A stretch of 64,000 nt of DNA from Stenotrophomonas sp. 704A1 (GCF_030549525.1 NZ_CP130831.1:1761501-1825500); one strand, 5' to 3'. Shown: positions 51,144 to 61,662, counted from the stretch's first letter. A program made the numbers and translations. Notes: generated by a model from the letters alone, not told the origin.

Positions 51144-52096
51144 TGGCGGCCGACCGGCGCCCGCTCGCCATCGCGGTGATGGGGCCGACCGCCAGCGGCA
51201 AGACCGCCACCGCGATCGCCCTGGCCCGGCAGCTGCAGGGGGAGATCGTCAGCGTCGACTCGGCACTGGTCTACCGCGGCCTGGATATCGGTTCGGCCAA
51301 GCCCGACGCGGCCGAACGCGCGCAGGTACCGCACCACCTGCTGGACCTGCGCGATCCCTGGCAGACCTATTCCGCGGCCGAGTTCGCCGCCGATGCCGGG
51401 CGTGTGGTGGCCGATATCATTGCCCGTGGCAGGATGCCGATCCTGGCCGGTGGCACCGGACTGTATTTCCGTGCCCTGCTGCAGGGGCTGTCGCCGATGC
51501 CGGAGGCCGACCCGGCGATGCGCGAGGTGCTGAGCGCCGAGGCCGCCGATCGCGGCTGGGCCGCCCTGCATGCGGAGCTGGCCACCGTCGACCCGGCCGC
51601 CGCCGCGCGCATTCACGCCACCGACCCCCAACGCATCCAGCGGGCGCTGGAGGTCTACCGCCTGACCGGCATCCCGATCAGTGAGTGGCAGCGCCGGCCC
51701 GGTGTGGCGCCGCTGCCGGTGCGCACGCTGAAGCTCGTGCTCGCCCCCGGCGAGCGGGCGGTCCTGCACCGGCGCATCGAGGCCCGTTTCGACGGCATGC
51801 TTGCCCAGGGCTTTCTCGACGAGGTACGTGCGCTGCGCCGGCTGCCGCAGATGGCCGCCGTCGCTGCGCCGCTGGACCTGCCGGCGGTGCGCGCGGTGGG
51901 GTACCGGCAGGCCTGGGAATACCTGGACGGGCAGGGCGATGCCAACCGGTTCCGTGACAGGGCGATCTTCGCCACCCGGCAGCTGGCCAAGCGCCAGCTG
52001 ACCTGGCTGCGCGGCGAGCTTGATGCACGCTGGTTCGACCCCCATATCGACCAGGAGCGGCTGGCGGCCGCGGTGTCGGCCTTCGTCGCACGCTGA
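51143..52096 (+). CDS. miaA: tRNA dimethylallyltransferase
   Basis: 317 residues. P-loop [34 protein letters not shown] and [17 protein letters not shown]. It adds a dimethylallyl group to A37 of UNN-reading tRNAs, which include the tRNA-Leu(UAA) and tRNA-Ser types relevant in this window. miaA-hfq-hflX is the conserved gammaproteobacterial order. Confidence 0.97.
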   Translation: MAADRRPLAIAVMGPTASGKTATAIALARQLQGEIVSVDSALVYRGLDIGSAKPDAAERAQVPHHLLDLRDPWQTYSAAEFAADAGRVVADIIARGRMPILAGGTGLYFRALLQGLSPMPEADPAMREVLSAEAADRGWAALHAELATVDPAAAARIHATDPQRIQRALEVYRLTGIPISEWQRRPGVAPLPVRTLKLVLAPGERAVLHRRIEARFDGMLAQGFLDEVRALRRLPQMAAVAAPLDLPAVRAVGYRQAWEYLDGQGDANRFRDRAIFATRQLAKRQLTWLRGELDARWFDPHIDQERLAAAVSAFVAR

Positions 52097-52190
52097 ACCG
52101 ACGCTGGCCGTGTACCATCATGGGCCGGCACGCGGCTCGGGCTCGCGGCAACGGCCGGCAACCAATAAGAACAATAATCAGGAGTGTGCA

Positions 52191-52466
52191 ATGTCCAAGG
52201 GGCAATCGCTGCAGGATCCTTTCTTGAACGCACTGCGGCGCGAACGCGTGCCGGTTTCGGTGTACCTGGTCAACGGCATCAAGCTGCAGGGCACGATCGA
52301 GTCGTTCGATCAGTTCGTCGTCCTGCTGCGCAACACCGTCAGCCAGATGGTCTACAAGCACGCCATCTCCACCGTGGTGCCCGCGCGCAACGTCAAGGTC
52401 GGCCCGGGGGGGGGTTATGTGCAGTCAGGTGAAAATGGTCAGGCGGGTGATGAAGCAGACGAGTAA
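52191..52466 (+). CDS. hfq: RNA chaperone Hfq
   Basis: 91 residues. Sm1 ([20 protein letters not shown] and [20 protein letters not shown]) and Sm2 ([15 protein letters not shown]) are intact. The ATG has an AGGAG site. After residue 70 the linker reads VGPGGGYV, encoded through a run of nine G (52406-52414), followed by an acidic tail. It mediates small-RNA regulation. Confidence 0.97.
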   Translation: MSKGQSLQDPFLNALRRERVPVSVYLVNGIKLQGTIESFDQFVVLLRNTVSQMVYKHAISTVVPARNVKVGPGGGYVQSGENGQAGDEADE

Positions 52467-52480
52467 TACCGGAGCGGTGA

Positions 52481-53791
52481 ATGTTTGACCGCTCGAAGAA
52501 GGGTGAACACGCCCTGCTGATCCAGCCGCATTTCGGCAAGCTGGAAGACGATGTGCTGGAGGAGTTCGGTGATCTGGCCCGCTCGGCAGGGGCCAGCATC
52601 GCTGCGACCATCACCGCGCGCCTGGACCGGCCCAATCCGTCGACGCTGATCGGCAGCGGCAAGCTGGACGAGATCAAGGCGGCGGTCGAAGCGACCGGCG
52701 CCGATCTGATCCTGGTCAACCATGCGCTGAGCCCGGGGCAGGAGCGCAACCTGGAGCGTTTCCTTGAGCGCCGGGTGATCGACCGCACCGGGCTGATCCT
52801 GGACATCTTCGCCCAGCGCGCGCACAGCCATGAAGGCAAGCTGCAGGTCGAGCTGGCGCAGCTGCGCCACCTGGCGACGCGCCTGGTGCGTGGCTGGACC
52901 CACCTGGAGCGCCAGCGCGGCGGTTCGATCGGCCTGCGCGGCCCGGGTGAAACCCAGCTGGAAACCGACCGCCGCCTGCTGCAGAAGCGGGTCGAGCAGC
53001 TGCAGAAGCGACTGGAGAAGGTCGAGGTGCAGCGCACACAGATGCGCCGGGCGCGCCTGCGCAGCGAGCTTCCGCGCGTTGCGCTGGTGGGCTACACCAA
53101 TGCCGGCAAGTCGACGCTGTTCAACGCGCTGACCGGCGCCGAGGCCTATGCGGCCGACCAGTTGTTCGCCACCCTGGACCCGACGGTGCGCCGCATCGCG
53201 GTGCCCGGTGGCAGCGTGGTGCTGGCCGATACCGTGGGGTTCGTGCGCGATCTGCCGCATGACCTGGTTGCCGCGTTCCGGTCGACGCTGTCCGAAGCGC
53301 GCGAGGCCGATTTCCTGCTGCACGTGGTCGACGCAGCCGATCCGCACCGCGAGGAGCGCATCGCCCAGGTCGATGAGGTGCTGGCCGCGGTCGGCGCCGG
53401 CGACCTGCCGCAGCTGCTGGTGTTCAACAAGATCGACCGCATCGACGGTGCCGGCGTGCGCCACGATGGCCAGGACGGGGTGCCCGATGACGCCCGTCGC
53501 GAGCGGGTGTGGATTTCCGCGCGCGACGGCCAGGGCATGGAGCTGCTGCAGTCCGTGCTGGGCAAGCGCCTGGGCCTGCAGCACGTCACCGGCGAACTGC
53601 GCCTGCCGTCCAGCGCCGGTCGCCTGCGTGCGCGCCTGCACCAGCTGGAGGTGATCCGCAGCGAGCAGGCCGACGAGGACGGCTGGCTGCTGCAGGTCGA
53701 TCTGCCGATCGCCGAGGCCGAGAAGCTGGCCGCCAGCAGTGACGGCGCGCCGATCCGCGCGCTGTTGCCGGAGAAGCCGCCGGAGTGGTGA
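52481..53791 (+). CDS. hflX: GTPase HflX
   Basis: 436 residues. An N-terminal HflX domain and coiled coil (LLQKRVEQLQKRLEKVEVQR) precede the GTPase domain with VALVGYTNAGKSTLFNAL, DTVGFVRDLPHDLVAAFRST and NKIDRID. GGSIGLRGPGETQLETDRR is the family signature. It rescues stalled ribosomes. It follows hfq by 14 bases. Confidence 0.96.
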   Translation: MFDRSKKGEHALLIQPHFGKLEDDVLEEFGDLARSAGASIAATITARLDRPNPSTLIGSGKLDEIKAAVEATGADLILVNHALSPGQERNLERFLERRVIDRTGLILDIFAQRAHSHEGKLQVELAQLRHLATRLVRGWTHLERQRGGSIGLRGPGETQLETDRRLLQKRVEQLQKRLEKVEVQRTQMRRARLRSELPRVALVGYTNAGKSTLFNALTGAEAYAADQLFATLDPTVRRIAVPGGSVVLADTVGFVRDLPHDLVAAFRSTLSEAREADFLLHVVDAADPHREERIAQVDEVLAAVGAGDLPQLLVFNKIDRIDGAGVRHDGQDGVPDDARRERVWISARDGQGMELLQSVLGKRLGLQHVTGELRLPSSAGRLRARLHQLEVIRSEQADEDGWLLQVDLPIAEAEKLAASSDGAPIRALLPEKPPEW

Positions 53792-53875
53792 GCCTGTGCC
53801 GGGCCCCGCCCGGCGCGCGCGACACGACCGCTCAACTGCGGTACAACGTGCAGGTTCTTCTTCCCCGCGATCCCG

Positions 53876-54370
53876 ATGTCCTTCCCCACCGACGCCGATC
53901 TCCATGCCCAGGCCGCCGCGCTGGGACAGCGCCTGCAGCAGGCCTCGCTGCAACTGGTCACCGCTGAAAGCTGCAGCGGCGGCTGGATCGCCAAGAGCAT
54001 GACCGATATCGCCGGTTCCTCGGCGTTCTTCGACTGCGGCATGGTGGTGTACAGCTACGAGGCCAAGCAGCGCCTGCTGGGCGTGCGTGCACAGACGCTG
54101 GAACAGTTCGGCGCGGTCAGTCGCGAAACCGTGCTGGAAATGGTGTCCGGCGCACTGGTCAATTCCGGGGCCGGCATCGCGGTGGCGGTCACCGGCATCG
54201 CCGGCCCGGGCGGCGGCAGCGCGGACAAGCCGGTCGGCAGTGTCTGGATCGGGTGGAAGCGCCGTGGCGGCTACGCCCGTGCCGAACTGTTCCACTTCGA
54301 CGGCGACCGCGAAGCCATCCGCCGGCAGACCGTGGCCGCGGCATTGCGCGGCATCGACGCCCAGCTGTGA
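53876..54370 (+). CDS. pncC: Nicotinamide-nucleotide amidohydrolase (CinA C-terminal type)
   Basis: 164 residues. LVTAESCSGGWIAKSMTDI, GMVVYSYEAKQRLLGV, GAVSRETVLEMVSGAL and AVTGIAGPGGGSADKPVGSV match the stand-alone CinA C-terminal/PncC family, which recycles NMN. The N-terminal CinA domain is absent, as in many gammaproteobacteria. Confidence 0.93.
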   Translation: MSFPTDADLHAQAAALGQRLQQASLQLVTAESCSGGWIAKSMTDIAGSSAFFDCGMVVYSYEAKQRLLGVRAQTLEQFGAVSRETVLEMVSGALVNSGAGIAVAVTGIAGPGGGSADKPVGSVWIGWKRRGGYARAELFHFDGDREAIRRQTVAAALRGIDAQL

Positions 54371-54405
54371 CATGCTGCTCCGGCAATCCACCGGAGTAGG
54401 CAACG

Positions 54406-56088
54406 ATGTGGGAGACGCTGGGTACCGTCCGTGACCTTGGCCGGCTGCAGGAAATCGCTGCGGTCCTGATCCGTTACGGCTTTGGCGATGTCGTGCGCCG
54501 CATCGGACTGGCCACCGTGCTGGAGCGCGCCGGTCGCCTGCTGCACTGGAACGAAGAGCGCCAGGAAATGCTGCGCATGACCGCGCCGGTGCGCGTGCGC
54601 AGTGCGTTGCAGGATCTCGGCCCGACCTTCGTCAAACTGGGGCAGGTGCTGGCGACCCGCGTCGACCTGCTGCCGCCGGACTGGATCACCGAGCTGTCCG
54701 AACTGCAGAACGCCGTGCCGGCGCTGCCCTACGCAAAGATCCGGGAACAGCTGGAGAGCGACCTGGGTGCGCCGCCGGTGCAGGTGTTCGCGTTCCTGGA
54801 CGAAACCCCGATGGCCGCCGCGTCGCTGGCCCAGGCCCACCGCGCACGCCTGCACGACGGCCGCGAGGTGGTATTGAAAGTCCGTCGGCCGGGTATCCGC
54901 GACGTGGTCGAGGCGGACCTGCGCCTGTTGGCGCGGCTGGCCGAGATCGTCGAAGCGCGCCTGCCGGATCTGCGCCGCTACCGTCCGGCCGAAGTGGTGC
55001 AGCAGTTCACGGTGTCGCTGCGGCGCGAGCTGGATTTCGCCGCCGAATGCCGCAACGCCGAGCGCATCGCACGCAATTTCGATGGGCGTGACGACATCCT
55101 GATCCCCGGCGTGCACTGGCAATGGACCTGCGAGAGCCTGAACGTGCAGGACTTCGTCGACGGCCTTCCCGGCCGTGACCTGGCCGCGGTCGATGCCGCC
55201 GGCCTGGACCGTCGTGAACTGGCGCGGCGGGGGGCCGACATCGTATTGAAGATGGTGCTGGAGGACGGCTGCTTCCACGCCGATCCACATCCGGGCAACA
55301 TCATCTACCTGCGCGACGGCCGTATCGGCGTGATCGATTTCGGCATGGTCGGTGCCCTGTCCGAAGTGCGCCGTTTCCAGGTCGCGCAGCTGCTGCATGG
55401 CCTGGTCGAACAGGACCCGCAGGGGGTGGCCGACGTGCTGCTGGACTGGGCGGGCGGGGTGGAGGTGGACGAGAACCGCCTTCAGCACGACATCAGCCAG
55501 TTCGTCGACCAGTATCGCGGCGTGCCGCTGAAGGACCTGCGGATCGGCCTGATGCTGGGCGACATCACCCAGCTGCTGCGCAGCTACAGCCTGACCCTTC
55601 CGGCCGACCTGGCGCTGATGATCAAGGCCTTCCTGACCCTGGAGGGCATGGGGCGCCAGCTCGACCCGGACTTCGACATGGCCAGCGCTGCCCGCCCGTT
55701 CCTGGAGCGGGTGGTGCTGCAGCGCTACGCGCCCCGGGCGCTGCTCAAGCGTGGCCGGCGCAGCCTGCTGGGCATGATCGACTTCGCCGGCGAACTGCCG
55801 CGCGACCTGCGCAAGCTGGTCCAGGCGGCCCGCCGCGGGCGCCTGCAGCTGAAAGTGGAAACCAGCGCGCTGCAGGGATTTGGCGACCAGGTCAATCGCG
55901 CCGCCAACCGGCTGGTGATGGGCATCGTTACCGCAGCGCTGATCATCGGCAGTTCGATCGTGATGCACAGCGTCGGCGGCGTCTCCAGCCGCTGGCTGCT
56001 GGCACTGGGCGTCGGCGGCTTCATTGGCGCCGGATTCTGCGGCGTCTGGATCCTGTTCTCGATCTGGAGAAGCGGCAAGCACACCTAG
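54406..56088 (+). CDS. ubiB: UbiB/AarF-type kinase-like protein
   Basis: 560 residues. The KxGQ motif is in FVKLGQVLATR (about residue 78), with AAASLAQAHRARLHDG, the catalytic FHADPHPGNIIYL and DFGMVGAL, and a two-helix membrane anchor at the C-terminus (about 502-555). It supports ubiquinone synthesis or lipid handling. It is not next to other ubi genes here. Confidence 0.9.
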   Translation: MWETLGTVRDLGRLQEIAAVLIRYGFGDVVRRIGLATVLERAGRLLHWNEERQEMLRMTAPVRVRSALQDLGPTFVKLGQVLATRVDLLPPDWITELSELQNAVPALPYAKIREQLESDLGAPPVQVFAFLDETPMAAASLAQAHRARLHDGREVVLKVRRPGIRDVVEADLRLLARLAEIVEARLPDLRRYRPAEVVQQFTVSLRRELDFAAECRNAERIARNFDGRDDILIPGVHWQWTCESLNVQDFVDGLPGRDLAAVDAAGLDRRELARRGADIVLKMVLEDGCFHADPHPGNIIYLRDGRIGVIDFGMVGALSEVRRFQVAQLLHGLVEQDPQGVADVLLDWAGGVEVDENRLQHDISQFVDQYRGVPLKDLRIGLMLGDITQLLRSYSLTLPADLALMIKAFLTLEGMGRQLDPDFDMASAARPFLERVVLQRYAPRALLKRGRRSLLGMIDFAGELPRDLRKLVQAARRGRLQLKVETSALQGFGDQVNRAANRLVMGIVTAALIIGSSIVMHSVGGVSSRWLLALGVGGFIGAGFCGVWILFSIWRSGKHT

Positions 56089-56145
56089 TGCGCTTGCCGC
56101 AGCGGTTGCCGCCGGGAACTGCGGCATCGCGCAGCGATTCCTGGA

Positions 56146-56175
56146 AAGCCGAGCCATGCTCGGCGGCTTTTGCTT
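56146..56175 (+). terminator. GTAG-repeat-derived hairpin after ubiB
   Basis: AAGCCGAGC-CAT-GCTCGGCGGCTTTTGC forms a hairpin with a short T run, using the same stem as the SMAG repeats but without the GTAG head. It lies about 60 bases after the ubiB stop and before the lexA promoter. Confidence 0.6.
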
Positions 56176-56242
56176 TCGCCTTTGTCTATGGCAGCCGGGC
56201 CGTGCCCAACCGGCCCGCACCACGCCATGGCGTACCCGGCAC

Positions 56243-56270
56243 TTGCAGTCCCGTGCGTTAGTAGTAATAC
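56243..56270 (+). promoter_or_regulatory. lexA promoter
   Basis: TTGCAG (56243-56248) and TAATAC (56265-56270) are 16 bases apart; the -10 lies inside the LexA operator. The expected start point (about 56277-56280) falls on or just before the lexA ATG at 56279. Confidence 0.6.
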
Positions 56271-56276
56271 TACTAA
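56258..56276. promoter_or_regulatory. LexA operator (SOS box)
   Basis: A perfect 19-base palindrome, TTAGTAGTAATACTACTAA, 2 bases before the lexA ATG. It agrees with the xanthomonad LexA-binding pattern TTAG-N6-TACTA and covers the -10 element, so LexA represses its own operon. Confidence 0.93.
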
Positions 56277-56278
56277 CC

Positions 56279-56914
56279 ATGGACCTGACCGACACCCAGC
56301 AGGCGATCCTGCAGTTGATCGCCGAGCGTATCGAGAGCGAGGGCGCGCCGCCGTCGCAGACTGAAATTGCCCGTGCGTTCGGCTTCAAGGGCGTTCGCGC
56401 GGCGCAGTACCACCTGGAGGCGCTGGAACAGGCTGGAGCGATCCGTCGCATCCCCGGGCAGGCCCGCGGGATCCGCCTGGTGCAGGCGCCGCAGGTGGAG
56501 AAGCTCGCCGAGCCGGAGCTGCCGGACAGCGTGCTGCGTCTGCCGGTGCTGGGCCGGGTCGCGGCAGGCCTGCCGATCAGCGCCGATATCGGCTCGGATG
56601 ATTTCGTGGTGCTGGACCGGGTGTTCTTCTCGCCGGCACCGGACTACCTGCTGAAGGTGCAGGGCGACTCGATGATCGACGAGGGCATCTTCGACGGTGA
56701 CCTGATCGGCGTGCACCGTACCCGCGATGCCCATTCCGGGCAGATCGTGGTGGCGCGTATCGATGACGAGATCACGGTCAAGCTGCTGAAGATCGCCAAG
56801 GACCGCATCCGCCTGCTGCCGCGCAACCCCGATTACAAGCCGATCGACGTGCTGCCGGACCAGGATTTCTCGATCGAGGGCCTGTACTGCGGGCTGCTGC
56901 GGCCCAATCGTTGA
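56279..56914 (+). CDS. lexA: SOS repressor LexA
   Basis: 211 residues. N-terminal winged helix (PPSQTEIARAFGFKGVRAAQ), the Ala-Gly cleavage site in VAAGLP (about residues 96-97), catalytic Ser in GDSM and Lys in EITVKLLK. The start codon lies 2 bases after the operator, leaving no room for a ribosome site, so the transcript is probably leaderless. recA and recX follow on the same strand. Confidence 0.95.
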   Translation: MDLTDTQQAILQLIAERIESEGAPPSQTEIARAFGFKGVRAAQYHLEALEQAGAIRRIPGQARGIRLVQAPQVEKLAEPELPDSVLRLPVLGRVAAGLPISADIGSDDFVVLDRVFFSPAPDYLLKVQGDSMIDEGIFDGDLIGVHRTRDAHSGQIVVARIDDEITVKLLKIAKDRIRLLPRNPDYKPIDVLPDQDFSIEGLYCGLLRPNR

Positions 56915-57116
56915 ACGCTTCACCCTGCATTTTCCGCGGTCTTTTGTGGCGATTCTCTGGTTCCGCTGAGGTTGGTACGGATGTCCGATAATTTTTTTCC
57001 GAGCGCCGGGCAGAATCTCAGCCTGTGCGATACGCCAGCCTTAAAGTGAACCCATGGCCAAGAAGACTTCCAAAGACAGCACCTCCAACGACGTGACCTC
57101 TGCAAGGACCAATACG

Positions 57117-58154
57117 ATGGACGAGAACAAGAAGCGCGCCCTCGCTGCAGCTCTGGGCCAGATCGAAAAGCAGTTCGGCAAGGGCTCGGTGATGCGGATG
57201 GGTGATCGCGTGGTCGAGCCCGTCGAGGCGATCCCGACCGGTTCTCTGATGCTCGACATCGCATTGGGCATTGGCGGCCTGCCGAAGGGCCGCGTGGTCG
57301 AGATCTACGGCCCGGAGTCCTCGGGCAAGACCACCCTGACCCTGCAGGCCATCGCCGAGTGCCAGAAGATGGGCGGCACCGCTGCCTTCATCGACGCCGA
57401 GCATGCCCTGGATCCGATCTATGCGGCCAAGCTCGGCGTGAACGTCGACGACCTGCTGCTGTCGCAGCCCGATACCGGTGAGCAGGCACTGGAAATCGCC
57501 GACATGCTGGTGCGCTCCGGCTCGGTGGACATCCTGGTGGTCGACTCGGTGGCGGCACTGACCCCGAAGGCCGAAATCGAAGGCGAGATGGGCGACCAGC
57601 TGCCGGGCCTGCAGGCCCGCCTGATGAGCCAGGCGCTGCGCAAGCTGACCGGCAACATCAAGCGCTCCAACACGCTGGTGGTGTTCATCAACCAGCTGCG
57701 CATGAAGATCGGCGTGATGATGCCGGGCCAGAGTCCGGAAGTGACCACCGGCGGCAACGCGCTGAAGTTCTACGCGTCGGTCCGCCTCGATATCCGCCGC
57801 ATCGGTGCGATCAAGAAGGGCGACGAGATCATCGGCAACCAGACCAAGATCAAGGTCGTCAAGAACAAGCTGGCGCCCCCGTTCAAGCAGGTCATCACCG
57901 AGATTCTGTACGGTGAAGGCATCAGCCGTGAAGGTGAGCTGATTGACATGGGCGTGGAGGCCAAGCTGGTCGAGAAGGCCGGTGCCTGGTACAGCTACGG
58001 CGATGAGCGCATCGGCCAGGGCAAGGACAACGCCCGCGGGTATCTGCGTGACAACCCGCAGGTGGCGTCGAAGCTCGAGGCTGAACTGCGCGAGAAGTTC
58101 CAGCCGACCGAAGCCGCCCGCGAGGAAGGCGACGACGAAGGCGACGACGAGTAA
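57117..58154 (+). CDS. recA: Recombinase RecA
   Basis: 345 residues. [20 protein letters not shown] opens it; Walker [10 protein letters not shown], the L1/L2 loops including [20 protein letters not shown] and the acidic end [10 protein letters not shown]. The start at 57117 is chosen over an in-frame ATG at 57054 because the family N-terminus begins here and AAGGA lies 10 bases upstream. No LexA palindrome was seen in its 200-base upstream gap. Confidence 0.96.
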   Translation: MDENKKRALAAALGQIEKQFGKGSVMRMGDRVVEPVEAIPTGSLMLDIALGIGGLPKGRVVEIYGPESSGKTTLTLQAIAECQKMGGTAAFIDAEHALDPIYAAKLGVNVDDLLLSQPDTGEQALEIADMLVRSGSVDILVVDSVAALTPKAEIEGEMGDQLPGLQARLMSQALRKLTGNIKRSNTLVVFINQLRMKIGVMMPGQSPEVTTGGNALKFYASVRLDIRRIGAIKKGDEIIGNQTKIKVVKNKLAPPFKQVITEILYGEGISREGELIDMGVEAKLVEKAGAWYSYGDERIGQGKDNARGYLRDNPQVASKLEAELREKFQPTEAAREEGDDEGDDE

Positions 58155-58164
58155 GGCTTGCTGT

Positions 58165-58202
58165 GGGGCAGGGCGGCGCCGTCAGTGACGTCGCCCTGTC
58201 CC
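58165..58202 (+). promoter_or_regulatory. Stable hairpin between recA and recX
   Basis: An 11-bp stem (GGGGCAGGGCG with CGCCCTGTCCC, one G-U pair) encloses a GTCAGTGAC inner hairpin. There is no T run after it. It may limit readthrough into recX or stabilise the recA end. Confidence 0.5.
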
Positions 58203-58265
58203 GCAGATTCGGTATTCCCCGACGGGGGAGGCGCCAGGGACGGCGCATTTTGATGGAAGGCGAGC

Positions 58266-58757
58266 ATGCATGATTCCGACGCTCCGGCACCCGGTCGCAA
58301 GCGCCGTGTCCGCGAACAGACACCGGTCCAGCGGGCGCTGGGGCTGCTGGTGCGACGTGAGCATTCGCGCAAGGAACTGACCCGCAAGCTGACGTCCCGC
58401 GGGATCGAAGGGGAGGCCGCGCAGGCCGCGGTCGACAAGCTGACCGAGGCCGGCTGGCAGGATGACACCCGGTTCGCCGAGAACCTGGTCCGCATGCGTG
58501 CCACGACCGGGTACGGGCCGATCCACGTGCGCGCCGAGCTGGGTACCCATGGGCTGGACAGCGAGCAGATCGCGGCCGCGATGGACAGCTATGAGGGCGA
58601 TTGGCAGGAAAACGCCCGTGATCTGGTCCGTCGACGCTTCGGCGAGGCCGGTCCGCAGGACCTGGCGCAGCGCCGCAAGGCTGCCGATCTGCTGGCCCGG
58701 CGCGGTTTCGACGGTGACAGCATCCGCCGCGCGACCCGCTACGACCCGGATGACTGA
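58266..58757 (+). CDS. recX: RecA regulator RecX
   Basis: 163 residues, mostly helical repeats: [40 protein letters not shown] and [15 protein letters not shown] [14 protein letters not shown]. It inhibits RecA filaments. It lies about 110 bases after recA, beyond the hairpin. Confidence 0.93.
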   Translation: MHDSDAPAPGRKRRVREQTPVQRALGLLVRREHSRKELTRKLTSRGIEGEAAQAAVDKLTEAGWQDDTRFAENLVRMRATTGYGPIHVRAELGTHGLDSEQIAAAMDSYEGDWQENARDLVRRRFGEAGPQDLAQRRKAADLLARRGFDGDSIRRATRYDPDD

Positions 58758-58863
58758 GACTGGCGGCGCTGGGCCTGATACCCTTTGAGGTTTCGGCGGT
58801 CCGTCACGACCCCGGCCACTGCGGCCGGTGGCGCGGACCCCGGCCCGCAGACTGCCAGCCCCC

Positions 58864-61512
58864 ATGAACGCATCCGCCAAATTCACCACCTCCCAGATCC
58901 GTAGCGACTTCCTTGAATTCTTCAAGGGCAAAGGCCACACCATCGTGCCGTCGGCACCGCTGGTGCCGGGCAACGATCCGACCCTGCTGTTCACCAACTC
59001 CGGCATGGTGCAGTTCAAGGATGTGTTCCTGGGGGCGGAGAAGCGCAGCTACGTGCGCGCGGCCGACGTCCAGCGCTGCCTGCGCGCCGGCGGCAAGCAC
59101 AACGACCTGGACCAGGTGGGCTACACCGCCCGCCACCACACCTTCTTTGAAATGCTGGGCAACTGGTCCTTTGGCGATTACTTCAAGAAGGACGCCATCG
59201 CCTGGGCGTGGGAGCTGCTGACCCAGGTCTGGAAGCTGCCGGCCGAGCGCCTGCTGGTCACGGTCTACCAGACCGATGACGAGGCCTACGCGCTGTGGCG
59301 CGACATGATCGGCGTGCCGGAAGCACGTATCGTGCGCATCGGCGACAACAAGGGTGCACCGTTCGCGTCGGACAACTTCTGGCAGATGGCCGACACCGGC
59401 CCGTGCGGCCCGTGCACCGAGATCTTCTACGATCACGGTGACCATATCGCCGGTGGCCCCCCGGGCTCGCCGGATGAGGACGGCGACCGCTTCATCGAAA
59501 TCTGGAACCTGGTGTTCATGCAGTTCGATCGCCAGCCCGACGGCACCCTGGTGCCGCTGCCGGCGCCGTGCGTGGATACCGGCATGGGCCTGGAGCGCCT
59601 GGCGGCGATCCTGCAGCACGTGCACACCAACTACGAGATCGACCTGTTCCAGGCGCTGATCCGCAAGGCGTCCGAGCTGACCGGCACCGCCGACCTGGAA
59701 AACAAGTCGCTGCGCGTGATCGCCGATCACATCCGGGCCTGTTCGTTCCTGATCGTTGACGGCGTGCTGCCGTCCAACGAAGGCCGTGGCTATGTGCTGC
59801 GCCGGATCATCCGCCGCGCCCTGCGCCATGGCTGGATGCTCGGCGTGCGCCAGCCGTTCTTCAGCCGGCTGGTGCCGACCCTGGTCGAGCAGATGGGCGA
59901 GGCCTATCCGGAACTGCCGGCGGCGGTGGACACGGTCACCCGTGCGCTGCAGGCCGAGGAAGAGCGTTTCGCTGAAACCCTCGATGCCGGCATGAAGATC
60001 TTCGAGGACGTGGCCGCCAAGGCCAGCAATGGCGTCATCCCGGGCATCGATGCTTTCCGCCTGTACGACACCTATGGCTTCCCGCTGGACCTGACCCAGG
60101 ACATCGCCCGCGAGCGCGATCTGACGGTCGACATCGCCGGCTTCGATGCCGCGATGGAACAGCAGCGCGAGACGGCGCGTGCGGCCGGCAAGTTCGGCGG
60201 TGGCGTGACCCTGCCGGCCGAGCTGGTCGCCACCCTGACCCCGACCGTGTTCCTGGGCTATGACAGCCTGCAGTCCGGCGACCTGCGGGTGCTGGCCCTG
60301 CTCAAGGACGGTCGTCCGGTGCAGTCGGCCAGCGCCGGCGATGCGGTGATCGTGATCACCGACCGGACCCCGTTCTACGCCGAATCCGGCGGCCAGGTCG
60401 GCGACACCGGCGTGCTGGGCGGGCAGGGCGTGCGCCTGGCCGTGACCGACACCCAGAAGTTCGCCGGCCAGTTCCATGGCCACGTCGGTACCCTGGCCGA
60501 GGGCCAGCTGAAGGTCGGTGATGTGCTGTCCGGCCAGGTCGATGGCGAGCGCCGTGGCGCCACCATCCTCAACCATTCGGCCACCCACCTGCTGCATGCG
60601 GCACTGCGCGAAGTGCTCGGTACCCATGTGCAGCAGAAGGGCTCGCTGGTCGCGCCCGACCGCCTGCGCTTCGACTTCTCGCACTTCCAGCCGATCAGTG
60701 CGCAGGAGCTGGCGCTGATCGAGCGCAAGGTCAACCAGCAGGTGCGCGCCAACAACGCCGCCGAAGTGCACACCATGGGCATGCAGGAAGCGCTGGATTT
60801 CGGCGCGATGGCCCTGTTCGGCGAGAAGTATGGTGAGCGCGTGCGCGTGCTGAAGATGGGGGATTACTCCACCGAGCTGTGTGGTGGTACCCACGTCAAC
60901 CGTACCGGCGACATCGGTCTGTTCAAGATCACCTCCGAAGGCGGTGTGTCGGCCGGCGTGCGCCGCATCGAGGCGGTTACCGGCCAGGGCGCCCTGGACT
61001 ATGTGGATGCCGAAGAGGCCCGCCTGGCCGAAGCGGCCGAGCTGCTGGGCGGCAGTGCCGCCGATGTGGTCGAGAAGATCCGTGCCCTCGGCCAGCGCCA
61101 GAAGCAGCTGGAACGCGAACTGGACGCGGTGAAGGCCAAGGTCGCGGCCGGCGCCACGGCCGACCTGTCCGGCCAGGCCGTCGAGGTCGCCGGTGTGAAG
61201 GTACTGGCGGTGCGCCTGGAGGGCTTCGATGCCAAGGCGCTGCGTGATGCCATGGACCGCCTGAAGCAGCAGCTGGGTGACGCGGTGATCGTGCTGGCCG
61301 GCGCCCAGGACGGCAAGGCCGCCCTGGTCGCGGGCGTGAACGGCAGTGCAATGGGCAAGGTCAAGGCGGGGGAACTGTTGTCCCATATCGCCGGTCAGAT
61401 CGGGGGCAAGGGCGGCGGACGCCCGGACCTCGCCCAGGGTGGTGGCGAGGACGGGCCCGCCCTTGCCACCGCGCTGGCTGCGGTTGTCGAATGGGTCAGC
61501 CCCCGCCTGTGA
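58864..61512 (+). CDS. alaS: Alanine-tRNA ligase
   Basis: 882 residues. Class II motifs in the N-terminal domain ([47 protein letters not shown]), the editing domain with [16 protein letters not shown] and the zinc Cys/His set ending [13 protein letters not shown], and a C-terminal DHHA1 domain. The family N-terminus fixes the start at 58864. csrA follows, as in most gammaproteobacteria. Confidence 0.97.
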   Translation: MNASAKFTTSQIRSDFLEFFKGKGHTIVPSAPLVPGNDPTLLFTNSGMVQFKDVFLGAEKRSYVRAADVQRCLRAGGKHNDLDQVGYTARHHTFFEMLGNWSFGDYFKKDAIAWAWELLTQVWKLPAERLLVTVYQTDDEAYALWRDMIGVPEARIVRIGDNKGAPFASDNFWQMADTGPCGPCTEIFYDHGDHIAGGPPGSPDEDGDRFIEIWNLVFMQFDRQPDGTLVPLPAPCVDTGMGLERLAAILQHVHTNYEIDLFQALIRKASELTGTADLENKSLRVIADHIRACSFLIVDGVLPSNEGRGYVLRRIIRRALRHGWMLGVRQPFFSRLVPTLVEQMGEAYPELPAAVDTVTRALQAEEERFAETLDAGMKIFEDVAAKASNGVIPGIDAFRLYDTYGFPLDLTQDIARERDLTVDIAGFDAAMEQQRETARAAGKFGGGVTLPAELVATLTPTVFLGYDSLQSGDLRVLALLKDGRPVQSASAGDAVIVITDRTPFYAESGGQVGDTGVLGGQGVRLAVTDTQKFAGQFHGHVGTLAEGQLKVGDVLSGQVDGERRGATILNHSATHLLHAALREVLGTHVQQKGSLVAPDRLRFDFSHFQPISAQELALIERKVNQQVRANNAAEVHTMGMQEALDFGAMALFGEKYGERVRVLKMGDYSTELCGGTHVNRTGDIGLFKITSEGGVSAGVRRIEAVTGQGALDYVDAEEARLAEAAELLGGSAADVVEKIRALGQRQKQLERELDAVKAKVAAGATADLSGQAVEVAGVKVLAVRLEGFDAKALRDAMDRLKQQLGDAVIVLAGAQDGKAALVAGVNGSAMGKVKAGELLSHIAGQIGGKGGGRPDLAQGGGEDGPALATALAAVVEWVSPRL

Positions 61513-61523
61513 TGAATCCCCGG

Positions 61524-61552
61524 CCGTCCCCCTCCTTGTAGGAGCGGGACGG
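61524..61552 (+). other. Hairpin after alaS
   Basis: CCGTCCC-C-CTCC pairs with GGAG-C-GGGACGG over a TTGTA loop, 12 bases after the alaS stop. No T run follows, so termination is uncertain. Confidence 0.5.
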
Positions 61553-61600
61553 CTGACGGTACCATTGCGAAATCTTTTCCCTTTGTCGTGGGCACGCTTC

Positions 61601-61631
61601 TTGACGGAGCGTCAAGCCGGTGGGGGATACC
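61601..61631 (+). promoter_or_regulatory. Possible csrA promoter
   Basis: TTGACG (61601-61606) is followed 19 bases later by GATACC. The spacing is long, so the match is weak. It is about 60 bases before the csrA ATG. Confidence 0.35.
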
Positions 61632-61662
61632 CTTCCACACGGTTCCATGGAGACTTGCAAAA

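Noticed and set aside
57054..57116. N-terminal extension of RecA by 21 residues
   Set aside because: Family N-terminus and a well-spaced ribosome site support the ATG at 57117.
58804..61386. 860-codon frame antisense to alaS
   Set aside because: Same high-GC shadow effect; alaS motifs occupy the full plus strand.
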